Source: Solen grandis | Taxonomy: Eukaryota; Mollusca; Bivalvia; Adapedonta; Solenidae | Direction of reading: 5' to 3' | DNA length: 64,000 bases | NCBI GenBank assembly: GCA_021229015.1 | Contig: CM037785.1 | Coordinates: 1,580,080-1,644,079 of the forward strand | Shown: piece after piece, positions 25,325 through 36,550 of the stretch | Position numbering within the stretch: position 1 is the stretch's first letter | Layout: every line of letters begins with the position of its first letter | Program-made: the position numbers and the translations under genes | Notes under the pieces: generated by a model | Databases searched by the model: none | What the model was told of the DNA's origin: nothing | What the model saw: only the letters and a program-made list of their open reading frames with translations

Positions 25325-26360
25325 ATGTCACTTGCCTACGGTAAGTGGGCATTGTTTCCAAATAACGTATAATCTGTTGATAAGACGTAAAATGCAAAAG
25401 AAAAAATACAAAAGAAATATAGCATATTATTATACTTTGATAACGTGATTTATACTGGTATTCGTGTAATTAAGCCATATCAAGTCACATATACATATAT
25501 CTAAAGCGAACCGTCTTTTCAATGAAGATTGGTGTCTATTATATGAAATACAAATGTATACTTACATATCGTATCAAAAATGTATCCTAAAAGTATCTTC
25601 TCAACTTCCGTTTACTTCGTGTTTCATAATGTTAAATCAGTCATTCAAAACAGTTTGAAACAATTTTAAAAAGGCGTTATGTAATATATCATGCCAGAGA
25701 AAAATGCACATTTGACAGTGTATACCTATGGCATGATATTAATTAACATGTACATATGCATCTTAATATAAATTAAACATATTGTCAAAATAATAAGACA
25801 CGGGTGACGAATCATACATACTTTTCCAGACTTCGCGAATGATTTATTAATTCAAATATTGTCTCAAAAAAGGCGATTTAGTACCTGCAATTCTTTCACT
25901 ATTCATCCATCTTTCCATTAATCCATCAATCGACCAATCTATGTATTCCCGCCTATCAAGTTATCTATATATTGATCTATCTATCTATTATTTGATAAAA
26001 TCTCCTGACATGTACGTGTTTATGTTTTTCATTTATTCCATTAGCCGTCTTTAAATTATATGATACTCTCGTAAAGCTAAACACTGAATTAGCGTACAAA
26101 CTTGTGGATTTTATTTTCATTTGTCGGCATGTTTGCTTCATCGCTCATATTGATTTTACCCCCCAAAAATCTTGAATATTCCACTAAAATTGGCCTTCTA
26201 CAAAACAGAAACAGATAACTTTCTTGCAGAGAGAAATACGTCTCAAATACACAAGGGAAACTTCTTACAATATATACAGGACAAGAAATTGGTCACAACG
26301 TGCTCAGTATGACATACGTACATCCAAAAACAATAGAGAATGACATTGATTTCAGAATAT
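25325..26360. other. AT-rich sequence, no gene seen
   Basis: Around 25910-25990 short 'ccatcaatcgaccaatctat' and 'ctatctatctatt' words make a loose low-complexity patch. Nothing else is identifiable. Confidence 0.5.
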
Positions 26361-26741
26361 GTATCTCTCCCTGAGATTATCAATCAATTATTCAATAAAT
26401 CAATGTATCTCTCCCTGCGATTATCAATCAATTAAAAATCAATCAATGTATCTCTCCCTGAGATTATCAATCAATTAAAAATCAATCAATGTATCTCTCC
26501 CTGGGATTATCAAGCACTTATTCAATCAATCAATGTATCTCTCACTGAGATTATCAAGCACTTATTCAATCAATCAATGTATCTCTCCCTGGGATTATCA
26601 AGCAATTATTCGATTAATCAATGTATCTCTCCCTGAGATTATCAATCAATCAATCAATCAATCAAATTATCTTTCTCTGAGATTATCAATAAATTATTCA
26701 ATAAATCAATGTATCTCTCCCTGAGATTATCAATTAATCTA
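26361..26741. repeat. 43-44-bp tandem repeat, about nine copies
   Basis: The unit begins 'gtatctctccctgagattat', then 'caatcaattattcaataaat' and 'caat'. It starts at 26361, 26405, 26448, 26491, 26535, 26579, 26623, about 26667 (degenerate) and 26711. Units vary in 'gagatt/gcgatt/gggatt' and 'caatcaatta/caagcactta', so neighbouring copies fall into subtypes. Confidence 0.95.
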
Positions 26742-27978
26742 TCCATCCGTTCACCCACCCACCAATCCACACGACCACCTAAATTTAATGTACCTTATCG
26801 ATAATAAAAATATGAACGAGTCATGAACGATTAATAAATATATTTCAAGTAACAAAAAAAGATAAATAAATATGATGATTCAAGTAAAATTACTTACATA
26901 CGAATGCAAACAATCCTACGTTTTTCCAAAAAATCAAAATGTGTTTCCCACTGCTCAATCGAGCGAGAATGTATAAACTCCGTTTACCTCAATCGAACTC
27001 TGATTTATTATTAAACGTTTATAAGATAAACCCTCTATGGTTTATGAGAATACTTCTGACGTGCCAACGGGTCCCCTTTCGGCACGGCGTATTGAAAACA
27101 CATCAAAGCCTGTGTATATTGTTACAAATAGACAAACACTGAAGCATGGTGCTAAAAGAGCAAGGCGTGTACGGTCTTCTCGCTACCTACTGTTTATACC
27201 GAATACGATACACTTAGGGTTTTGGGGGACCTATTGTGCGACTTGTTGGGCCGACATCATTGAAGCAACAAAAGACCAATATAGGCAAATGAAACCTACT
27301 ATTAACGGAAGCGTCTGTTGAAATAGATTTGATTTGTCCTAATGCAGAAAATCCTAGTACGGGAAGGACCGTGAGACGATGTCTACTCGGAGAGGAATAA
27401 ATGAATTGTCACTATGTGTACCATATGTCCACATATGTCATCAATGATCGCTAATTACCTAAAGTGTCCAATATATTTGCGATGCTTCGGGTTTTCCATT
27501 CATAACAGTGTGAAAAGCACACGTGTGTCTTTGAAAAACGCCGTATAGTGGGATTCCCAGTAGACTAATCCTCGAGTGAATGAAATTAATCTAGATGTAT
27601 TTACTAGATGCATTTGATTTAGAAAAAAACGAAATACATTAAGATTATATTCTATAGTTTTATGTTATTATTAGTTGTAAAAGAAGCAGTACTTAGTAAA
27701 ATAATACTAGCATACATACAAAACACGTGTTTTCCATGAAAATGATGTTTTTTATATTGTAATTGTCATTATCATCATCATCAGCAGCAGCATCAACATC
27801 AACAACAACAACAAACAGTGAAAAAATAAAAAATGAATGACAAGTTGCAAGATCCTTTAATAAAACGAGTCGTACGATTAAGCTAGACATACCTGTAAGG
27901 TGAAGGTTGGTCGTGGTTTCATCCACACAAAACTAATCAATGATAACATTGCATGCGCCATCATCGTTCCCCGACCTT
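26742..27978. other. Unique sequence, no gene seen
   Basis: Two overlapping plus-strand frames (67 and 94 codons, 26939-27321) with somewhat higher GC than their surroundings show no known domain. A CAT/CAG/AAC-rich simple tract lies at about 27768-27815. Confidence 0.45.
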
Positions 27979-28217
27979 ACCCCTTTCCCTCATAGAGGAA
28001 ACCATGAAAAGACCTATGCAAACAGCATAAAACCAGATCAGCCTGCGAGTAACTCGCAGGCTGATCAGGTTTTATGCTGTTCGCTGCTCCTCAGTGGTCT
28101 GGAAATGAGGATTTTGTAATTAAATTTGGTAAGGTTTAACTGTGGTTTTCTGCATATCAGGCTTTATGTGGTACCTATTGAGTGCGTCAAAATGAGTCTA
28201 TATGAGGGAAAGGGTTA
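27979..28217 (+). mobile_element. piggyBac-type MITE, copy 1
   Basis: The 14-bp terminal inverted repeats 'ccctttccctcata' and 'tatgagggaaaggg' are flanked by TTAC on the left (one change from TTAA) and TTAA on the right. The interior holds a 60-bp near-perfect palindrome centred on 'gcgagtaactcgc' (about 28022-28083), then a unique part ending 'gtcaaaatgagtcta'. TTAA flanks and CCC-starting ends are typical of the piggyBac superfamily. No coding capacity. The copy at 36313-36550 is the same element in the opposite orientation. Confidence 0.85.
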
Positions 28218-28382
28218 AAATTACCATTGCAGCTAGAAGGCTGATCAGGGTATATGTCCTTCACCTTAGTACTTTGGGGACAACGTCATGAGGCCTGATC
28301 TCATAGAATGCAGCGCATATCGTTTAAATGGAGTAATAATGCATGTTTTTGTAGGAAATAGGATGGTTTTTACCGATCACTA

Positions 28383-28592
28383 TGACCGAAAGCTTATGAG
28401 GTCCGCCTCGTTATTGCGATGTCGTATGTGCGATCCCGGCTTGGACCTTCCAAAGTTTTTATGAAATATTTGGTATACATCCACTATACTTGGTGCTTAG
28501 TATATATGGGTGGTTTCAGGACGGGTAGGATAATTTGACTGGGTGTGATATCATAGTAACATTTGTCTATGGTGTGGTATTGCAGTGTTGTT
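28383..28592 (+). mobile_element. SINE-B, diverged
   Basis: The head runs 'gaccgaaagcttatgaggtc' and 'cgcctcgttattgcg', with a B-box-like 'gtgcgatcccgg' at 28428-28439. The body has 'ggtgcttagtatatatgggt', 'ggtttcaggacggg' and 'gactgggtgtgatatcat', ending 'ggtgtggtattgcagtgttg'. The order and spacing match the copy at 13416-13652. Confidence 0.75.
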
Positions 28593-28731
28593 GTTCTATT
28601 TGTACCTCGATCTGTATGTAGAATGTTGTCAAAGCGAGGTATTTTTTTCAGAGGTATACCTCGGTACGTAATTCAACACACACACACACACATGTTTCTT
28701 TATACTCAATTTTGAAGAATTGGCGAGCACA

Positions 28732-28905
28732 GCAGACTTAGTTCAGACAGTTGTCTGATCAGGGTCTCCTCTGTTTGCTCATACAATATTGAGGCTCAAT
28801 TCTACAGACTCTGCACGGCACAGGAAAATCCGTTGTTTCATATACCATTTCAAGTTCAGTCAATTCATAAAATCATAATTTTGTACATGAATATTCATGA
28901 GGTCA
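28732..28905 (-). repeat. Dispersed repeat family X, copy 1
   Basis: On the minus strand the words 'ttgagcctcaatattgtatg' and 'agcaaacagaggagaccctg' are shared with 52893-52965. The plus-strand run 'aagttcagtcaatt' then 'ttgtacatgaatattcatga' is shared with 58555-58760. Several hundred bases can be aligned across copies, but no ends or TSDs are clear, so the class is unknown. Confidence 0.65.
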
Positions 28906-28963
28906 TTGGTTAACAGGTCCCGATGATGATGGGTTGTTATCCCGAAGAAGTCGCAAAACATAC

Positions 28964-29039
28964 CGAGGGGTGAAAACGAAACTAGGCTAAGTGCATATAA
29001 ATATGTAAGCACATAGCCTAGTTTCGCTCTCACCCCTCG
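28964..29039. repeat. Hairpin, about 30-bp arms
   Basis: 'gaggggtgaaaacgaaac' and 'taggctaagtgc' pair with 'gcacatagccta' and 'gtttcgctctcacccctcg' around a 14-bp AT-rich loop, with a few mismatches. It could be a tiny MITE, but no second copy is present in the window. Confidence 0.8.
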
Positions 29040-29970
29040 CATTATTACGTTCATTCAAAGCAGTGCTGCTGTAAATACTTGTAATTACATACATGGCTGC
29101 CTTGCTATGTTTACTTGTTTATATTTTAAAGTAATCCATCCATCATTAAATTGTGATCATGGTGCATCATGTGATCGTTGGATTTTTATCGTAAATGCAA
29201 GACTTTGTAGACTTTGAGTAAAAGTAACTCCAAGTCAGTGAATGCTCGCATCTACAATTTTTTCTTTTTAAGTATTTGAAGGACCATGGTTATGATTTAA
29301 TGATGGAATACCTTAACAATGTTTCCAAGTTCAAGAGGCTAATATGACTGAGTGTGTAGGAATAGGCAATTTCTCTTTACCACACTCGATACCTATATAA
29401 TTCTTCAGAGTTATTCAGCTTTGTGGCCTTAATAAGGCCTAGTAACAAAATTACAAAAGTACTGTAGTTCGTTTATAACCAATCATCAAAACAGAAACAA
29501 TTACTAGTATAATACAATTAAAGTCTACACAAGGACTCTAAAAACGCATCAACATGGATTTTTTTTTTTTATTTCATTTTGTGTCTTTCAAGCGATTTTA
29601 TATTATTTTTTAGAAATGTAATGAGGCATATTTCAGAATAAATAGTTGCATGTTTTATGTTCATTTATCTATTTTTGCCAGGGTTTATTTTCTCAGACAC
29701 TAATGAAACATGCACTACTGCGGTTGTTACAACAATCATAATGTAGCCCCTGACGCAGTTTCCATAGTGATATATACAAAAATTAAGATTGGAATGACTA
29801 TTAAAATAAATATTTATAGATCCAGTATCTGATTTTGATGAAATTTAAAGTCGCGGGTTAGATTCAAAGGAATGCATTTGAAAACAATGAAATATATTTG
29901 ACCTTTACCGTATATTGTTTAATATCATACGGCACTTTATACAGACAAAATAGCGTCGTTATTCACACAC
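29040..29970. other. AT-rich sequence, no gene seen
   Basis: No open frame of note and no repeat beyond short A/T runs. Confidence 0.55.
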
Positions 29971-31055
29971 AAACAATATTTCTCGTAGTCGTTACGTCAC
30001 ACTAATATTTCTCGTCGTCGTTACATCACACTAATATTTCTCGTCGTCGTTACGTCACACTAATATTTCTCGTCGTCGAGACGTCACACCAATATTTCTC
30101 GTCGTCGTTACGTTACATCAATACTTCTCGTCGTCGTTACGTCACACCAATACATCTCGTCTTCGTTACGTTACACAATTGCTTCTCGTCGTCGTTACGT
30201 TACACCAATATTTCTTGTCGTCGTTACGTTACACAATTGCTTCTCGTCGTCGTTACGTCACACCAATACTTCTTGTCGTCGTTACGTTACACAATTGCTT
30301 CTCGTCGTCATTACGTTACATCAATACTTCTTGTCGTCGTTACGTTACACAATTGCTTCTCGTCGTCGTTACGTTACACCAACACTTCCCGTCGTCGTAA
30401 CGTTACACCAATACTTCTTGTCGTCGTTACGTTACACAATTGCTTCTCGTCGTCGTTACGTTATACCAGTACATCCCGTCGTCGTTACGTTACACCAATA
30501 CTTCTTGTCGTCGTTACGTTACACAATTGCTTCTCGTCGTCGTTACGTCACACCAATACTTCTTGTCGTCGTTACGTTACACAATTGCTTCTCGTCGTCG
30601 TTACGTTACATCAATACTTCTTGTCGTCGTTACGTTACACAATTGCTTCTCGTCGTCGTTACGTTACACCAACACTTCCTGTCGTCGTTACGTTACACCA
30701 ATACTTCGTGTCGTCGTTACGTTACACAATTGCTTCTCGTCGTCGTTACGTCACACCAATACTTCTTGTCGCCGTTACGTTACACCAATACTTCCCGTCG
30801 TCTTTACGTTACACCAATACTTCTTGTCGTCGTTACGTTACACAATTGCTTCTCGTCGTCGTTACGTTACATCAATACTTCTCGTCGTCGTTACGTCACA
30901 CCAATACATCTCGTCTTCGTTACGTCACACCAATACTTCCCGTCGTCGTTACGTTACACCAATACTTCTCGTCGTCGTTACGTCACACCAATACTTCTTG
31001 TCGTCGTTACGTTACACAATACTTCTTGTCGTCGAGACGTCGCAAACAATATTTT
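29971..31055. repeat. 29-bp CpG-rich minisatellite, about 37 copies
   Basis: The unit reads 'ttctcgtcgtcgttacgtta' followed by 'caccaatac'. A second subtype has 'cacaattgc' in the last nine positions, and the two subtypes often alternate, giving a 58-bp higher-order period in places. Each unit carries several CpGs in otherwise AT-rich DNA. Because 29 is not a multiple of three and the unit lacks stop codons on the plus strand, all three forward frames stay open together for about 660 bp (frames of 243-288 codons). This is a by-product of the repeat and not evidence for a protein. Confidence 0.95.
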
Positions 31056-33253
31056 TCCCCGGGAACCTTACATATCAACGGTACGGAAATTTTCAAACTA
31101 TAGTTGATGTTACCCATATACAATTGACATATTTCAGATTTTATAATTTTAATTTAGAACTATATTTTTGAAAAAAAAATCTGTTTCAACAAGTGATTTT
31201 GCCCCAAGTACTATTATTATAGCATGGTGTTCTCCTATCCACTGTGGTAGTAGTAGCCATGATAAAACAGCACCGCAATCGTTTGTCAACACTCTTCTCT
31301 TCATATATTTGAAAATAACAATGTTAAATTGATAGAAAGTGCGATTACTTGAGTTTATATATAAGGTAAACATCTAGACATCTCAAAGCATTCTTCGTGA
31401 ACTAGGACTGGTATTTAGTATTAAGATTGACCTTTGATGTAATTTTGGAGGTCAAGGTCGAAATTTTTAAAACGAATGTAGAGAAAACTCAGCCATACGT
31501 GATCATGCGACATTATTTGGTCAAGATAATTCATTACTGGGTTGCTCTCAGTCCTATATTATGCAATCATGCATTTCTACTGAGCTATAGACAACGTTAC
31601 TTTGCGCGGCTATTTTTAGGAACATTTCCAACATTTTTATTACTCGTTTTAATTTTTCTACATAATTACCTACACCATCAGACGGTAATGTTGATTTGTT
31701 TTGTTTATTTAATTACGAATGCATTATGGAGGTTGAAATAGAATTAAAATGTGTTATGAATTAATGTGGAGATAAAATTAAGTACCGATAAACTGTAATA
31801 ACAGGATAAATACGCAAGGCCAGTCATTAGCAATTAATACGAACATCGGCACTACAGTTTAAATTACGAATGAGCTAACACACCCGCATTCTCGTGTTAA
31901 CTTTAAAGAACAAGTTTAATATTCCAGAATGTCCTACCATGGCATTTCTTAACTTTGACATAAAGAGACAAACTTTCTAGAGCTAATATTTTATATTATC
32001 AAAGATCCTGTGAGTTTTCTACACGTAATCGACACAAGATAGAAACAACATTATCATCGTGACCCATTTTGAATGGAATAAAGGTCATGTCCCTACACTC
32101 TGGGTTATTATCGAACAATTTCCCGTGAGCATCAAAAAAAAGAGAAGAAGATATTCGGCGTTGATGGGGATTAAAGTAAAGGCGAATGTAAACGTCCCCC
32201 CCCCCCCCCGAGTAAACATCATTGAAATGTAGCTCACCATACAGGTATGGGGAAGCGGATAATAATATTCTGCAGATATTTATAATGTTCGATTAGAAAT
32301 ACATCTAAGAGGAAGGAATAATAAGTGTTTTAATCAAAGAAATTGTAATTCAATCCGAAAACTTTATTAATATTTCGTGAGTTACGACGCATATTTTTCA
32401 GCTAGTTGTAACCTCAACAAACTATTGTGCGTAACCTTTTTTCCTAAATAGAGGCATTTTCTACAACTGAAAATAGTTTAAAGATGCATTTGGTCTTAAT
32501 ATGAACTAAGGCACAGCCTCAGAGCGGGCGATTAAGGAGTACTTGATCCATTTAGTTGCCATATGTATGTTCTAAGTAGATAAGAACACATTCATTAATT
32601 CTAAGGATCATTATAAATATATAGCAACTTGCTTCGAATTCTAGGCGAAAAAAAAAAGGTTTCAAATGGTTAAAAATTAAATATCGCTACATATTTGGGC
32701 AAAAAACTCAAATAATTTTTTTCATCATGATTATAGTAAATTCAAATCAAGCAATTGTAAACTAACAATCCCGTGTCGTTTGTTGGTGTCTATAAATATA
32801 GGCATGCTTAGTTTTGCCTCCAGTCACAATACGTACATGCTTTTAAAACAAAAACACTGACAACAACAACAAGCAGAAATAAAAAAATCCCTCTTAGAAT
32901 ATCTCAAAATTCTATTCTATTCGCTATTATGCTTTGTTCAAAAGTGAGGTTATACAACTTGCCGAAAAAACACAAAAGTGACGTCGTTCAACATGGCGGA
33001 CGAGACTTAAGATGGCAAACTTCAAACAGTGAAAAGCAAAAAAAATCACAGCCGTCACAATTGTCACATGATGATGGTAAACTAACAAAATGGCGTCTCC
33101 GTCTGCTGTCACAACAACAACAAAAAATTAAAATGATTTATTTTTTTACCACGAGACGATATTTGATGTTTATTAAAGAAAACATACTTAGGGAAATGAC
33201 ACTCGCAGTAAAATAAATTATTTTGGAAAAAATAGCTTAATTCTGTTAATATT
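31056..33253. other. AT-rich sequence, no gene seen
   Basis: A 104-codon plus-strand frame at 31427-31741 encodes a hydrophobic peptide with no known family. A 14-base C run lies at 32196-32209. A 95-codon plus-strand frame at 32929-33216 starts in an AT-rich patch and shows no domain. Confidence 0.5.
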
Positions 33254-33325
33254 TACTTGTGGTAGCAGTGGTTATCTACAGCTATAAGGGGAGGTAAATA
33301 CTGCGTGGAGTTTGAAACCTAACAA
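33254..33325 (+). repeat. Dispersed repeat, copy 1 ('acttgtggtagcagtgg')
   Basis: 'acttgtggtagcagtggtta' followed by 'tctacagctataaggggagg' and 'taaatactgcgtggagtttg' matches 55775-55840 with few differences. Class unknown. Just downstream, 'ccttccaagattacattggg' forms a small hairpin. Confidence 0.75.
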
Positions 33326-34083
33326 GCCTTGCTGTGCCTTCCAAGATTACATTGGGAAGGGACAACTATTTAGCTATGAGGGACAATCATCCCCTCAACA
33401 TGATTAAGAACTGAGTGAACCAAACATTCAAGTATTTTTACGACCGTGTTTACGCAAATAAAAGCGGATTTATAGCACTCAAGTTTAAAGGCCCATTACG
33501 CTCCCAAAAGCAGTGTATATTCTTCGGACAGAAAAGCAAAGTGTTGGCTACAGATTTATCACGAGATGCAATTTGTACATACTAGTTAAAGACAACATAA
33601 CTACAATGATTAGTAGGAACCTTTTACTTAAGATCATTCAATTGTTTACAAAAATAACCCATTTGCATATTCCGTACGTCTTCGTCAATTTTTCACAGGT
33701 ATTCCATGTGTCTCCGTAAACGAATCACGAGTGCATAAATTAATAACATAACCGTCATACAAATTGTGTAATCGACAACGGTTTTTCAAATTCAAATTTC
33801 TTCCGATTCGGGAATACTTGCCAATGCAAAATGTAAACAATGAGGGTATTTTAACATTCATCCAAAATACTAAATGGCGTGACGGTTCAGAACCATGGTT
33901 CTAACCAATATTATTGTATATAGATAAACGTCGATGGATTTATATTAATATTCCAAAAATAATGGAATTAATGTTTATATTCTCCAGGTATTACTTACAG
34001 ATACGATAATTTAAATTGTCTCCAATTTAGTGGAGAAATACATACTAGATAACCGGTAACCGCGCAACCTGTGAACAGATTTT
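33326..34083. other. AT-rich sequence, no gene seen
   Basis: One 68-codon frame at 33513-33719 without motifs. No repeats recognised. Confidence 0.5.
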
Positions 34084-34317
34084 GGTTTCATTAGACTTGA
34101 ATATTTGAGTTTACCGTCGCGTTGACAGTATTTCAGTCATATAGCGACGTCCAGCTAATTACAGGTGGAGGAAGACACCGAATGCATCCGGGTAGAACCA
34201 CCGACCTACCGCAAGCCAGCTGGAAGGCTTCCTCACATGAAAATCCGAATGACCCTGCCGGGATTCGAACCCACGCGGTGAGGGGCTGAGTGAGTGTTAC
34301 AGTCAGGTTTCATTGGA
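34084..34317 (-). mobile_element. SINE-A with target-site duplication, 5'-truncated
   Basis: 'ggtttcattaga' at 34084-34095 and 'ggtttcattgga' at 34306-34317 make a 12-bp TSD with one mismatch. Between them, on the minus strand, the tRNA-derived part carries the B box (reverse of 'gggattcgaaccc' near 34259-34271). Then come 'catgtgaggaagccttccag', the 'ggtggttctacccgg' region, 'ctgtaattagctggacg' and the 3' end 'ggtaaactcaaatattcaag'. The A box is missing, so the copy is truncated at the 5' side. Confidence 0.88.
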
Positions 34318-34734
34318 ATATAGTCATTCATTCACATATAGCTGAAAACATTAGTTAAAGGCATTAAAAATGATGGATAAGTTGCCGATTATGTTTTTCT
34401 ACTGTCCCATGAGAACAATTTGCTTTCGTAAATCTGTTCTCAGCAACGGATACATAAAATGTTTTCGTGAACTTGCCGTGAATCTGGTTTATATTAATGC
34501 TCAATATTCCAGAAGTATTTGAATCGAGAAGATCCAAATAGATATTCACAAAAACATCCATTTATTTTTCAGCTTCAGTTGTGCACTTGCGATCAACCAT
34601 ATAGAAATAATATGTTTCGTGTTATACATGCATAATTTATCTAAAAAAAACCTTTTTATGAAATTAAAACATGGTGGTATTCTTATCGGACTTAATCTGC
34701 TTTTAGGATCACCCTGCTTCCGTCGTCCGTAGTT

Positions 34735-35815
34735 AACAATTTGCTTTAAACAATATCTCCTCTGAAACTGCTGGACATAATTTGATTAAACTTGGCAGGG
34801 ATGATCCTTGGTTGAACCTTCACAAAAGTTGCTAAAATAAACTTGGTCCGTGTAGAACTCTGGTTGCCATGGCAACGGAAAGAAAAAAATGAAAACTTAA
34901 AAATCATCATCTTCAAAACTACTGGCCAGATTTCAAAATGTTTTAGTACAGATATTCCTTGGGTAACCGTCTACCAAGATTGCTAAAATTATTCCGATCC
35001 GTTAAAAAAACATGGCCGCCAGGGGCGAGGCTAATCTCCCTTATATGTATATAGTGAAAACTTTAAACGACATATTCTCTGAAACTGCTGGACAAAATTT
35101 GATGATGATCCTTGGGTGAACGTTCACAAAAGTTGCTAAAATAAACCTGATTCATGTAGAACTCTGATTGACATGGCAACGGAAAGAAAAAAAGGATTTT
35201 TTTAAAAATCATCTCATTCAAAACTACTGGCTAGATTTCTAAATGTTTTAGTACAGATGATCCTTTGGTAAGCCTCTACCAAGAATGCTAAAATTATTTT
35301 GATCCGTAACAAAAAAACATGGCCGCTAAGGGCGGGGTAAATTTGCCTTCAATGTTTATAGTGAAAACTTTAAACGACATCTCCTCTGAAACCTCTGGAC
35401 AGACTTTAATTAAACTTGATGATCCTTGGGTGAACCTTCACAAAAGTTGCTTAAATAAACTTGATTCATGCAGCTCTCTGGTTGCCATGGCAACGGAAAG
35501 AAAAAAATATGTAAACTTTTAAAATCTTCTCCTTCAATTAACTACTGGCCAGATTTCAAAATGTTTTCGTACAGATATTCCTTGGGTAACCCTCTACCAT
35601 GATTGCTAAAATTATTCCGATCCGTAAAAAAAACATGACCGTTAGGGGCGGGACTAAATATGCCTTAAATGTATATAGTGAAAACTTTAAACGACTTCTG
35701 CTCCAAAACTTCTGGTCAGATTTTAAAATGTTTTGGCACAGATGTTATATGGGTAAACCTCTACCAAGATGCTCCTTTAGAGCAGTGGTACTCAGGTGAG
35801 CGATATAGGGCCCTC
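34735..35815. repeat. About 310-bp tandem repeat, three and a half units
   Basis: Units begin near 34746, 35061, 35368 and 35685 with 'tttaaacgacatctcctctg' and 'aaactgctggac'. Each then carries 'gatgatccttgggtgaacc', 'ggttgccatggcaacgg', 'aaactactggccagattt' and 'catggccgctaggggcgg'. The last unit is cut short and ends at 'caggtgagcgatatagggcc'. I recall this sequence as a widespread bivalve repeat, possibly an internal array of a larger mobile element. A further fragment is at 61541-61600. Confidence 0.9.
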
Positions 35816-36312
35816 TAATTATCATATACTTCTTTCCGCTACAGTAAAATTGTGTCGTGTAAAGAAGGGAAACCGATGTGACATTGAACATTGATTCCAC
35901 TGAAAAAGAAAATTAATTAACAATGGGTGGTTGATTAAAAGAGTCATGTTCGTGAATTTATTGAAAAAAAAATCAAATACTTAATAAAATAATCCTCGCA
36001 AAATATCCCCAACATTGATAAGAAATGTTTACTTTTATTATCAAAATTATGAGCAAATGTAGAGTTTTAATAAAAGTTTATCCCTGACCAGTATTCAACA
36101 ACTATTGTGTTGCAAATTTTGTATTATAACCCAGTATCTAGACCAACAGTGACCTTTGAGATGCTGATTCACTTATTGTAACTTAGTAGTGGTCAATTGA
36201 TTTTGCTGTTGTAGTGGTGGTAGTAGTAAGAAGAAGAGAGTTTGCTGCATTAACGTATATTAAATAAATCTTAGCCAGAAAATCCGATTAACCTGCTTAT
36301 CATTATGCCTAT
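35816..36312. other. AT-rich sequence, no gene seen
   Basis: Between the 310-bp array and the TTAA MITE. No open frame or repeat recognised. Confidence 0.55.
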
Positions 36313-36550
36313 TTAACCCTTTCCCTCATATAGACTCATTTTGACGCCCTCAATAAAACCATAAAGCCTGATCTGCAGAAAACCACAGTTAAACCTTACC
36401 AAATTTAATTACAAAATCCTCATTTCCAGACCACTGAGGAGCAGCGAACAGCATAAAACCTGATCAGCCTGCGAGTTACTCGCAGGCTGATCTGGTTTTA
36501 TGCTGTTCGCATAGGTCTTTTCATGGTGTCCTCTATGAGGGAAAGGGTTA
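36313..36550 (-). mobile_element. piggyBac-type MITE, copy 2, intact ends
   Basis: 'TTAA' then 'ccctttccctcata' opens the element, and 'tatgagggaaaggg' then 'TTAA' closes it. These are exact 14-bp terminal inverted repeats and exact TTAA target duplications. The interior is the reverse complement of 27979-28217, including the palindrome around 'gcgagttactcgc' (about 36451-36510). At 238 bp it matches the other copy almost exactly in length. Mobilisation would need a piggyBac transposase encoded elsewhere. Confidence 0.92.

Noticed and set aside
26361..26741. CRISPR-like array (regular 44-bp repeats)
   Set aside because: There are no unique spacers; the full unit is repeated and the context is eukaryotic. 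The same holds for the arrays at 29971, 58711 and 47983.
30237..31171. Three overlapping frames of 243-288 codons, rich in Arg, Ser and Val
   Set aside because: They are translations of the 29-bp minisatellite in its three forward frames. All are open at once because the unit lacks stops.
31427..31741. 104-codon hydrophobic frame
   Set aside because: No family match, AT-driven Leu/Ile/Phe content, and no splice or start support.
32985..33015. 'atggcggacgag' at 32.99 kb as a gene start related to the 12.8-kb arms
   Set aside because: The frame closes after five codons and the flanks do not match the inverted-repeat arms, so the shared 12 bp is probably chance.
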